Shown: piece after piece, positions 1-7,496 of the stretch | Numbering within the stretch: the stretch's first letter is position 1 | Layout: each line of letters begins with the position of its first letter | DNA from: JALZVT01 sp964611345 | Lineage (GTDB): Bacteria; Pseudomonadota; Gammaproteobacteria; Pseudomonadales; Azotimanducaceae | Direction: 5' to 3' | DNA: 64,000 nt | Assembly: GCA_964611345.1 (NCBI GenBank) | Contig: CAZSYU010000003.1 | Span: forward strand, 30,147-94,146 | Made by a program: the position numbers and the translations under genes | Notes under the pieces: model-generated | Databases searched by the model: none | Seen by the model: only the letters and a program-made list of their open reading frames with translations | What the model was told of the DNA's origin: nothing

Positions 1-2890
1 CTGCATAGGTATCAGGTAGTCGCGCCTCGCCGGTATCGAAGTTGACAGGTCGAATATCAGAGCGTTGGACTCGAGTGGCCACCTCAAGTACTTCCGCCGG
101 TTCTAAATCGGCTACACCCAAGAGTTCCTGTTCTGGCAGCCCCACTGCAAAATCGATGCGCGACATGAGTGCGGGTGTTAGTCGAATCACGCGCGGATTC
201 TCACTAAATACTGCCGATCCGTCCGGCAGGCTGGCCGGATCGAGTTTCAAGATAAAGTTTGCACCTCTCGCCGTTAGCCCGGTAGCAACATCAGCGAGGT
301 GATAACGACCGAACTGATCGGTTTCGATGAGCAAGCCATCAACCGTGGCAAGGCGCGCCCCAGGAATACCCACCTCATTTATTCCGCTGTTTTCTACAAT
401 CAGTACTGACTTGCCTGCTTCTTCTTGAATCCGCAGTCCAAGCAGCTGAGCGGTTTGCCCACTTGCCTTCTGTCCGCTATCACTTTCGCGTAGCTCGCCA
501 TCAAGACCCAGAGTCACAAAACTGCCTTCTGCGCTGCGCAAACTGATGGGGGATGTGAACGGCCCAGGTAACACCGTTCGAACCTGTATTGGCGGTTCGC
601 TGGCCGCCTTGCGACCGCGTATATCAGGCAATTCAAACGCGCGGGTAAACGGTCCGCCAGACAAAACCAAGCGCGTCGCCGCGGCGGAGTCTTGCCAACC
701 ATCCGCGTCGTGGTCAGCGAACACTTTGCCAATAATTGTAGTTTGCTCGAACAACGGATCAGCCGTGACTTGCACCACCGCACTGGCGCCAGCAGAAATC
801 GGCAGTCCACCCTGCTCTGCTACCGCCCGGTTGGTGTAGTCCCCAGCGACAATACCGACACCCACACGCACCAGGTAGGTGATCAGCACTGTCTCGCCCG
901 CAGCGAGGCTCAACGGACCGAGTTCAACAGGATCAATACCCACACTGGGAAGGCCCGAGACAATATCGTCCGCGCTACCGGTCACGCCATCGGCACCTGC
1001 ACGCACCAGTTGCACCGAGTCCTCAACAAGCGCAAAGCCAGTCGGCAGATCGTCACGGATCACTACGTTGCTCTGACTGGCTACCGTGTCGTTGCGCAAC
1101 ACCAGTTGATAAGGCACCAGGTCACCAACCACTACCGTGCGGACGCTGGTCGATTTTTGCAGGCTTAACAAGCCAGGGTTCGCAAGCCCTGCAACGGTAT
1201 CTATTGGCAGATGGTTGTTGGCAAAGGTCTGATCGCCAAGCGCACTGTTGAGCTGCAAGAAGTAACCCGTAGCTTCGCCACCAGTGGGGGGCAACGCGTT
1301 GGTTTGCACGACGCAAGGAGGCGCAATGTTGTTGTCTGGCGCGCAAGCAGAAAGCACAAGCGCTTCGCTCTGCGGCAGTATGCGTATCGATGGCCCGGCG
1401 ACATAGGCAGGCGGCGCAGCAACGATGACAATCGCATAATCGGTTGCCGTTGCGGGACAGGCTGCGTCCGCACCGGGTCGCAGATCGAATCGATAGGCTG
1501 CATCAGTGCCCACGGTCTGGTTTTGCTGCCCAGTCAGTAAGCAAGTCTCCGGCAACGTTGTCCCCGTTGCTGCGTTTACGAGCTGCAACGTAACGCCAGG
1601 CACGAGTTCCCGGGTAACGCTGTCGTAGACTCGCCCGGCAGAAACCACCGGCAGATCTACCCGGACCTGCCCTCCGGCGGGCACAGTAACGGTGGCTTCC
1701 AGCCACGCGGCTCCGGAATCGGGGTGCGAAATACGCACCAGATAGTCGCCGGGAGGGAGTTCGTCGAGGCGGTAGTTGCCGTCGCTGTCGGTGGTGGTCG
1801 AGCCGACCAACTGCCCCGCAGCATCGAAGACTTCTATGCGCCAACCGAGCAGCCCGAGTTCACTCGAATTCTGGGTCGAGTCCAGATTCGGGTCGAAAAA
1901 GACAGTCCCTTCAAGCAAACCAACAAGCGGCTCTATCGGTTCGGGTCCAGGTCCGGGGTCCGGCTCAGGTTCGGGTCCGGGTCCGGGTCCGGGTNNNNNN
2001 NNNNNNNNNNNNNNNNNNNNNNNNNNNNNNNNNNNNNNNNNNNNNNNNNNNNNNNNNNNNNNNNNNNNNNNNNNNNNNNNNNNNNNNNNNNNNNCTGGAT
2101 CAGGTTCCGGCTCAGGCTCAGGTTCCGGCTCAGGCTCAGGTTCCGGCTCAGGCTCCGGTTCGGGCTCAGGCGCGGGTTCCGGCGCGGGTTGCGGCAGAGG
2201 TAACGGGGTCGGGACAAAATCATCGGTCGGTCCCGGGTTATCGCCGGGGTCATTTCCCGGGGTGTCGGGGTCAGGGTCAGTGCCATCCTGGGACACATCA
2301 TCTACCCCAACGCCCGTTTCTTCCCCGGCGGCCCAGAGCACCGCGCTGACCTTGAATGGACCAGGGTTGCCATTGGCTGCAAAGGTCAGGGTGTAGCGCA
2401 GAAACGCCTCGTCATCGACATCCAGTCGCTCGACACCCGGCAACATGAAAACGTCAGTGCTGCCGTCGAATGAGTCATTCAACAGAGTAAGCGGTGCGGT
2501 GACTTCTACGTTGTCGATTGATACCACGGTCGCCGGCGCTAACTCGAGCGCCAGCTGATTGATAATCTGAAACTGAACCAATGGCTCGAGGCCAACGTTT
2601 TGAATCCGCAGTTCAAGATCAACTGAGAAGGTACCGTCGGGATTGGCACGGACTGCAGAGGCCTGTTGCGCGAGTCCTCCCAGCGTTTGTGGGCGGGTCA
2701 CCTCGGCAACCGCCGCAAAACTAGCGAACCCGGCACCCAAGACGAGGAGCAGCAAGCCCAGCCTGGCCACTGTGCGCGAGAATTTTGGCTTTGTCCCCGC
2801 CCTGTTCTTTACCACCACCCTATTCAATGGCGTACGCAAAGACGTGCGAAGACGACTGGCGGCTAACGCCAGACTACCCCAAGTGTCCAT
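1..2890 (-). CDS. Large secreted/surface protein with Pro/Glu linker, CnaB/SdrD-like and DUF11 domains (partial)
   Basis: I translated the minus strand by hand: one frame stays open from an ATG at 2890 to the left edge, across the 100-N gap. The product starts with a basic N-terminus and a hydrophobic stretch at about residues 45-65, consistent with a signal anchor. About 150 residues of beta-rich sequence follow, then a Pro/Glu/Asp-rich repeat linker (from about residue 226) that contains the gap. After the linker comes a CnaB/SdrD-like module with the typical DxDGNYxxxxLPPGxY pattern (about plus positions 1720-1905), and then a DUF11-type repeat (about 840-1180; motif GDLVPYxLxLRN and D-LPxGF). 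Proteins of this kind are cell-surface or outer-membrane stalk proteins. The C-terminal anchor is outside the window, so function is unknown. The gap means the linker length is not known. Confidence 0.8.
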   Translation of the reverse strand, partial: MDTWGSLALAASRLRTSLRTPLNRVVVKNRAGTKPKFSRTVARLGLLLLVLGAGFASFAAVAEVTRPQTLGGLAQQASAVRANPDGTFSVDLELRIQNVGLEPLVQFQIINQLALELAPATVVSIDNVEVTAPLTLLNDSFDGSTDVFMLPGVERLDVDDEAFLRYTLTFAANGNPGPFKVSAVLWAAGEETGVGVDDVSQDGTDPDPDTPGNDPGDNPGPTDDFVPTPLPLPQPAPEPAPEPEPEPEPEPEPEPEPEPEPEPDPXXXXXXXXXXXXXXXXXXXXXXXXXXXXXXXXXXPGPGPGPEPEPDPGPGPEPIEPLVGLLEGTVFFDPNLDSTQNSSELGLLGWRIEVFDAAGQLVGSTTTDSDGNYRLDELPPGDYLVRISHPDSGAAWLEATVTVPAGGQVRVDLPVVSAGRVYDSVTRELVPGVTLQLVNAATGTTLPETCLLTGQQNQTVGTDAAYRFDLRPGADAACPATATDYAIVIVAAPPAYVAGPSIRILPQSEALVLSACAPDNNIAPPCVVQTNALPPTGGEATGYFLQLNSALGDQTFANNHLPIDTVAGLANPGLLSLQKSTSVRTVVVGDLVPYQLVLRNDTVASQSNVVIRDDLPTGFALVEDSVQLVRAGADGVTGSADDIVSGLPSVGIDPVELGPLSLAAGETVLITYLVRVGVGIVAGDYTNRAVAEQGGLPISAGASAVVQVTADPLFEQTTIIGKVFADHDADGWQDSAAATRLVLSGGPFTRAFELPDIRGRKAASEPPIQVRTVLPGPFTSPISLRSAEGSFVTLGLDGELRESDSGQKASGQTAQLLGLRIQEEAGKSVLIVENSGINEVGIPGARLATVDGLLIETDQFGRYHLADVATGLTARGANFILKLDPASLPDGSAVFSENPRVIRLTPALMSRIDFAVGLPEQELLGVADLEPAEVLEVATRVQRSDIRPVNFDTGEARLPDTYA
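1926..2213 (-). repeat. Pro-Glu/Pro-Gly/Pro-Asp codon repeat array (linker of surface protein)
   Basis: On the plus strand this is a chain of 6-base units such as ggctca, ggttcc and ggttcg. Read on the minus strand it encodes alternating Pro with Glu, Gly or Asp. It forms the low-complexity linker of the surface protein and contains the first 100-N gap. The flanks here do not repeat each other exactly: the left side is Pro-Gly/Pro-Glu/Pro-Asp and the right side Pro-Glu. Some array sequence is therefore really missing. Confidence 0.9.
1995..2094. other. Assembly gap (100 N) inside Pro-rich repeat
   Basis: Exactly 100 N, a conventional placeholder for a gap of unknown size. It lies inside the 6-base repeat coding for the surface protein linker. 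Both flanks continue in the same minus-strand frame, but with a placeholder gap that can be chance. Confidence 0.97.
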
Positions 2891-3239
2891 GTCCGGGTGC
2901 TCTCTGCTTATTTTTCAGTCGGTTACAACAGGAGTTTCTGACGTTGGTACAAGATCGTTGCGGGCGGCCTTTGATTGTTATTATGAGTGGCCTGCGTTGC
3001 AGCACCGCTTGTCAGAGCGATGGCTGAACAGTGTAAAGCCACGTTACAAAATATGAAAGCCCAGAGCACTCCTGAAATTTTCGTATACTGCGCCCCTGCC
3101 GCCAACGCGCATCAATTCCAGAGCCACTAGAAGTACACCCATCAATATTCATTTCTTTCCAGATTCAGCCGGAACAACCCCTGCTGAAGATTGTGCGCTA
3201 GTACGTTTTGCAGCACCGCTGCCCGTCACCAGCGCGCCT
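2891..3239. other. Divergent intergenic region upstream of the pigment cluster
   Basis: This lies between the start of the minus-strand surface protein and the first ATG of the chorismatase gene. It should hold both promoters. The chorismatase frame stays open back to about 3090, so part of the right-hand side may be coding. Apart from a TATACT hexamer at 3084-3089 I see no clear regulatory motif. Confidence 0.5.
3084..3089 (+). promoter_or_regulatory. Candidate -10 element (TATACT) for the pigment operon
   Basis: TATACT matches five of six positions of the sigma-70 -10 consensus. It would place a transcript start near 3096, ahead of unit A of the pigment cluster. No good -35 hexamer is found 16-18 bases upstream, so this is only a weak candidate. 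Confidence 0.25.
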
Positions 3240-4142
3240 ATGACGTTGCCGTCGCTGGATAGAACCCAGCCGAACGGCGGCGCGGCACCAGCCAGTGAAG
3301 GCTGGTTCGATAACGGGCCGACTCGCGCGCTGGATCGGGACGAATGCGGGAGTCGATTCAGCGGTCGCAGGGGGCCTTCAATCACCTTCTTGAGCGCCTG
3401 CATCGAAATCACAGATTTGACGGCAATAAGAGCGCTCACCTTCGAGTTGTACCGCGAGCTATTGGACACCATGGCGCGGCTGGATGTGCCGCGCTTCGTG
3501 CGCATCTGGAACTACATTCCGGATATCAACGCAGGGAGTGACGATGCTGAGTGCTACCGCCAGTTCTGTTGGGGTCGCGCCGAAGCGCTGGAGGATTACA
3601 GCTTGCCCGCCGCGACCGGCGTTGGCAGCAAGGACGGCTGGCTACGCATCAGCGCGCTCTGCACAGGGGCAGCAGATTTGCCCGACAGCATTGGCATTGA
3701 ACATCTCGAAAACGTCCGTCAGGTCAGCGCCTATAACTATCCCCGGGACTACGGCCCTCGCAGCCCCTCCTTTGCACGCGCGACCCTTGTCAGCCCTGCC
3801 CCAACTCCAAATGCAGCTGCTGCAGATCCCAGCCCCCAGTCACTGCTGCTGGTATCTGGCACCTCCAGTATCGTGCAGCACCAAACCATGCACCCGGGCA
3901 ATCTGCCGGCGCAGATCGCCGAAACCGTGCAGAATCTTCAGGCGCTGTTCACCGGCTTGCAGCCAGTCTCAGAGCCAGAGCCTCTGGCGTTGCGGTTCTA
4001 CCTGCGCGACCCGAAAGCTCTGCCCGTGGCTCGCGCCAGCTGGACCGCTAACGCCGGTCGCTGGCTGGCTCCAGCCTGGTACCAGGCCGATATTTGTCGC
4101 GCCGATCTGACCATGGAGGTAGAGGGTGTTTTCCAGGTTTGA
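3240..4142 (+). CDS. Chorismatase, XanB2/FkbO/Hyg5 family (hydroxybenzoate starter supply)
   Basis: The protein shows the family's conserved segments: RxWNYxPxIN (about residue 87), YRQFxxGR (about 105), a PRQVSAYxYPxxYGPRSPxFxRA-like block (about 161-180) and LLxSGTxSIVxHxTxHPGN (about 202). This family hydrolyses chorismate to 3- or 4-hydroxybenzoate or a dihydrodiol. XanB2 feeds 3-hydroxybenzoate to xanthomonadin in Xanthomonas, and the position here, directly before an ACP and a ligase, fits the same job. Only 300 residues follow the first ATG, while relatives run to about 340. The frame is open upstream without an ATG, GTG or TTG, so the true start may be a rare codon (for example ATT at 3147). 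The product regiochemistry cannot be read from the sequence. Confidence 0.85.
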   Translation: MTLPSLDRTQPNGGAAPASEGWFDNGPTRALDRDECGSRFSGRRGPSITFLSACIEITDLTAIRALTFELYRELLDTMARLDVPRFVRIWNYIPDINAGSDDAECYRQFCWGRAEALEDYSLPAATGVGSKDGWLRISALCTGAADLPDSIGIEHLENVRQVSAYNYPRDYGPRSPSFARATLVSPAPTPNAAAADPSPQSLLLVSGTSSIVQHQTMHPGNLPAQIAETVQNLQALFTGLQPVSEPEPLALRFYLRDPKALPVARASWTANAGRWLAPAWYQADICRADLTMEVEGVFQV

Positions 4143-4198
4143 AATAGGCCAACCTTTTCAGGACAATCGCGCGTCAGAGAGAGAGTTGAACCAAAATC

Positions 4199-4489
4199 AT
4201 GGCTGAGGCAAACCTGGTGCAGACCCCTGAACAGCTAAGAATGGCTGAGCTAATCGTTGACGTACTAAATCTGGAAGACGTCACGGCCAGTGAGATTGAC
4301 CCCGCGACCATCATGTTTGAAGACGATGGACTCGGCCTTGACTCTATCGACGCGCTGGAAATCGCCGTAGCGATTGCTGAGGAATACCAGGTGCACCTGT
4401 CTGCCGAAGATGAAGGTACCCGGGAAATCTTTGCAACTCTGGGTAACCTGACGGCGCACGTTACCCAAGAGGTCAATGCCCGCGCCTGA
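4199..4489 (+). CDS. Acyl carrier protein 1 (aryl polyene type)
   Basis: An acidic 96-residue carrier protein with the phosphopantetheine attachment motif GLDSID at Ser49. The helix following the serine (DALEIAVAIAEEY) is typical of the aryl polyene ACPs. It should be converted to the holo form by the PPTase encoded at 13479-14294 and carry the growing polyene or its aryl starter. The gene lies 56 bases after the chorismatase and overlaps the next gene by 14 bases, which indicates translational coupling within unit A. Confidence 0.93.
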   Translation: MAEANLVQTPEQLRMAELIVDVLNLEDVTASEIDPATIMFEDDGLGLDSIDALEIAVAIAEEYQVHLSAEDEGTREIFATLGNLTAHVTQEVNARA

Positions 4490-5939
4490 CCAGGGCGCCG
4501 AGCGCTATCGCGCGCTCGAACAGGACCCGCGACTGCTCACGCGGTCAGGCGCAGATATATTTGCAAATCGCAACGGCTATGACATCAGCGTTAGTGCGTT
4601 TCTGACAGATGTTGCCCATTGTGCAGACCAGCTTCCGGACGCCCGCTACTGCATAAACCTGTGCACCGATCGATATCGATTCACTACCGCGTTCTTTGCC
4701 GCTGCGCTGCGGGGACAGACGACCTTGCTACCGTCACAACGCAGTAGCCAGGCGCTCAATGATCTGCGTTCGAAGTATTCCCGGTGCGCCGTACTCGCAG
4801 ATGATCCGGAGACGCTCTGTGACGCGCTAATTGATCTGGCTCCCAGCGTGAATCACACAGCCAGCGAGCTTAGGACACCACAGATTGATCCTGCGCAACT
4901 TATCGCCATTGCCTTCACCTCTGGCAGCACCGGCGCACCCGAGGCGCACCCCAAAACCTGGGCGCAACTTACTGCCGGCCGCGCAACACATGCGCGCTAC
5001 CTGCATGCCGCGCGCAACCACAACGCCACAACTACCAACCCACCCGCCACAAACACAGAGCGACATACACAGACCTTGGGGCTAGTGGCGACAGTGCCTT
5101 CCTGGCACATGTACGGTCTCGAATGGGCCATGTTGCTTCCCACCGTTGCACCCTACACCCTGCACTGCGGTCCTGATTTTTTTCCGGGTGACGTGCGCGA
5201 CGCCGTTGCGCGCTTTGCCCAGCCCACGGTGTTGGTCTCGACGCCCGTGCATCTGCGCGCACTGCTCAAAGCGCCTGTGCCTGAAAATGAGGTGAGGGCG
5301 ATTGTGTGCGCCACCGCGCCGCTCGATCAGACACTGGTCAAGGCAACAGAACAACACCTGTCCAGCACCATGTTCGAAATCTACGGTTGCTCCGAAATTG
5401 GTTCGCTCGCGTGGCGCCAACCGGCGCTTGAGCCCGGCTGGGAATTTTTCGACAACCTAAACCTACAATTCGCCGACCCAATCACAGCGGATGACACCGC
5501 AGATCTGCTTAGCGTCAGCACCAGTCATATGACCGAGGCGATCACTCTGGCTGACCGCTTTGGTCAATTGCCAAACAAAAAGTACGAACTGCTCGGCCGC
5601 TCTACCGATCTGGTAAAGATTGCCGGTAAGCGCGAGTCACTCGCAAACCTCAACAGTGTGTTGCTTGCATTGCCCGGCGTCGATGATGGCGTCATCTATC
5701 TGCCCTCCGCACTGACTGAGCAACTCACCACATCCCAGGATGGGGAGGAACGCCTTGCCGCCTTTGTGGTTGGTACCAACCTGAACTTGACTGACCTGCG
5801 GCAGGCCCTTGCCGCGCAACTCGATCCGGCCTTTGTGCCGCGCCCCATTCGTCTGGTTAACGCGCTACCACGGGACACAACCAGCAAGCTAAAACTATCA
5901 GCATTGGCTGAACTGGCACTGAGCTACGCCGATGTCTGA
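4476..5939 (+). CDS. AMP-forming acyl/aryl ligase (ANL superfamily; ApeH/XanA2-like)
   Basis: A 487-residue adenylate-forming enzyme. The P-loop FTSGSTGxPEAHPKTW (about residue 147) is the form seen in pigment-cluster ligases, with the usual PKG lysine replaced. A YGCSEIG-type A5 motif (about 303) and a late GRSTDLVKIAGKRES segment (about 371) follow. It should activate the hydroxybenzoate starter and load it on an ACP. It overlaps the ACP upstream by 14 bases and the acyltransferase downstream by 8, so the three are likely co-translated. The substrate is inferred from the neighbouring chorismatase. Confidence 0.87.
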   Translation: MPAPDQGAERYRALEQDPRLLTRSGADIFANRNGYDISVSAFLTDVAHCADQLPDARYCINLCTDRYRFTTAFFAAALRGQTTLLPSQRSSQALNDLRSKYSRCAVLADDPETLCDALIDLAPSVNHTASELRTPQIDPAQLIAIAFTSGSTGAPEAHPKTWAQLTAGRATHARYLHAARNHNATTTNPPATNTERHTQTLGLVATVPSWHMYGLEWAMLLPTVAPYTLHCGPDFFPGDVRDAVARFAQPTVLVSTPVHLRALLKAPVPENEVRAIVCATAPLDQTLVKATEQHLSSTMFEIYGCSEIGSLAWRQPALEPGWEFFDNLNLQFADPITADDTADLLSVSTSHMTEAITLADRFGQLPNKKYELLGRSTDLVKIAGKRESLANLNSVLLALPGVDDGVIYLPSALTEQLTTSQDGEERLAAFVVGTNLNLTDLRQALAAQLDPAFVPRPIRLVNALPRDTTSKLKLSALAELALSYADV

Positions 5940-6846
5940 TTGGCAGACTCGACCGGAAGCAGGGACAACGGGAGGGTTAAGGTTCTTGATGTGGCTCGCC
6001 AAACTATTTGGCCGCAGCACACTAAGAATCGCGCTCTACCCCGTTGCGCTGTATTTTTTTCTCGTTCGTGGGCCAGAAAGAAGGGCGTCACGCCAGTTTC
6101 TGAACCGTGTACTCACTCGACCCGCGTCTACCCTCGACGTACTAAAACACTTCGTGTGCTTTGCTCACGTCGCGGCCGATCGATTCTTCTTTTTCGCGGG
6201 GATGGGTGCAGATATACCCGTTAAGTTCGTCGACATGGACAATATTCAGCGAATAGTCGACCGCGGTGCCAGTGGGATATTTCTCGCCGCCCACCTTGGA
6301 TCCTTCGAAGCAGCACGAGTCATCGGACCAGAGCTCGGTGGTATCGAACTGCGCATTGTGCTTGATGCACAATTCAGCGGCAGATTCTTGCAGCTCATGG
6401 CTGAAGTGAACCCCGAACTGGCCAACAGCATCATCGATTCCGAACAAGGGAGCATCGAACTCGGTCTGAGCATTAAGGATGCATTACACAAAGGGTCGTG
6501 GGTTGGGTTCTTAGCTGATCGTTATCGTCCGGGTGACCGAACTGTGCCAATCAACTTCATCGGTAGCCCCGCCCCGTTTCCGGTTGGACCGTACATTATT
6601 GCGAGCACTTTCAACGCGCCGATTATCTGCATGTTCTGTCGCCCAGCGGGCAACGGTTATGAGGTGTACTGCGAGGTATTGAGCGAGGGCACTAAACTGC
6701 CAAGAGCAAACCGGGCGCAGGCGCTTGAGGAACTTACCAATGCCTATGTTGCGCGCCTGGAACATCATGTGCGCGCGGCACCCTACGGCTGGTTTAATTT
6801 CTTCGACTTCTGGGCCCAGACGCAAAATGTCGAGCAAAGTCAATGA
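5932..6846 (+). CDS. LpxL/HtrB-like lysophospholipid acyltransferase (aryl polyene cluster)
   Basis: A 304-residue protein with one N-terminal membrane helix (about residues 30-45). The catalytic-type motif AAHLGSFEAAR (H and E of the HxxxxE box, about residue 119) and a downstream DRYRPGDR block are typical of the LPLAT family related to lauroyl lipid A acyltransferases. In aryl polyene loci this protein is thought to attach or move an acyl group on the lipid part of the pigment at the inner membrane. It overlaps the ligase by 8 bases and the LolA-like gene by 4 (ATGA). The precise acceptor is unknown. Confidence 0.85.
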   Translation: MSDWQTRPEAGTTGGLRFLMWLAKLFGRSTLRIALYPVALYFFLVRGPERRASRQFLNRVLTRPASTLDVLKHFVCFAHVAADRFFFFAGMGADIPVKFVDMDNIQRIVDRGASGIFLAAHLGSFEAARVIGPELGGIELRIVLDAQFSGRFLQLMAEVNPELANSIIDSEQGSIELGLSIKDALHKGSWVGFLADRYRPGDRTVPINFIGSPAPFPVGPYIIASTFNAPIICMFCRPAGNGYEVYCEVLSEGTKLPRANRAQALEELTNAYVARLEHHVRAAPYGWFNFFDFWAQTQNVEQSQ

Positions 6847-7496
6847 AGGCGATCTGGCTTACCAGCATTCTATTCTGGGCACTTTTACCCAATCTCGCTC
6901 TCTGTTCTGAGTCCAACAATGCGCTATGGGACACCGTGGCAGAACTCAAATTTCCCCTCGGAACCCGGGCGCCGTTTCGCGAAACCCGCAGCAGCACACT
7001 GCTGCGCAAACCGGCACAGCAAACAGGTGAGCTGTGGCTGGCTAGTAGCGGGGACTTTGTTATGCAGATACTTGCGCCGCGTCACGAAGAACGGCGGCTA
7101 AGCGAACAACGTTTGTCGCTGACCCGTAGCAGAACCGACAAGAATGGTGCGACGCATAGCAAACAACGCAGCATCAAGCTTGATCGCACCAAAGGTGCCC
7201 ATCATCTCCTTCTGAGTATCGTGGATGTGCTTGAGGGTAATGTCGCCCGACTGCGACAACGCTTCGACATCTCAAGTGTAATGGTTAGCGGCAAAACAAA
7301 CCCGGCAGCCTGGTCCATCGCTCTGACACCGAAGAATCCTGTGTTGCGCCGCGATATGCAACAACTGCTAATAGAAGGTGAAGGCGAGAAGTTACAAAGC
7401 TTGCGTGCCACTCGAGGTAACAACAGCTGGCAGCAAATTGAATTGCTCGAACAACCCATAACGGGACCTGCATCCACCACAGACAACGGTGACTAG
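6843..7496 (+). CDS. LolA-like periplasmic carrier of the pigment cluster
   Basis: A 217-residue protein with a clear N-terminal signal peptide (hydrophobic residues 4-20, likely cleavage near Ala19-Cys21). The rest resembles the outer-membrane lipoprotein carrier LolA fold: an FxExR-like segment near the N-terminus (PFRETRSS, about residue 44) and a set of amphipathic strands. LolA homologues are regular members of aryl polyene clusters and probably carry the lipidated pigment across the periplasm from the MMPL exporter. It overlaps its neighbours on both sides (4 and 8 bases). Confidence 0.82.
   Translation: MKAIWLTSILFWALLPNLALCSESNNALWDTVAELKFPLGTRAPFRETRSSTLLRKPAQQTGELWLASSGDFVMQILAPRHEERRLSEQRLSLTRSRTDKNGATHSKQRSIKLDRTKGAHHLLLSIVDVLEGNVARLRQRFDISSVMVSGKTNPAAWSIALTPKNPVLRRDMQQLLIEGEGEKLQSLRATRGNNSWQQIELLEQPITGPASTTDNGD

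Noticed and set aside
42..302. Short plus-strand ORF in the surface-protein region
   Set aside because: It lies in antisense to the long minus-strand reading frame and has no domain features.
2643..3056. Plus-strand ORF of 137 codons in the surface protein start region
   Set aside because: It covers the N-terminus of the minus-strand gene and its protein is Arg/Ala-rich without structure, a typical shadow.
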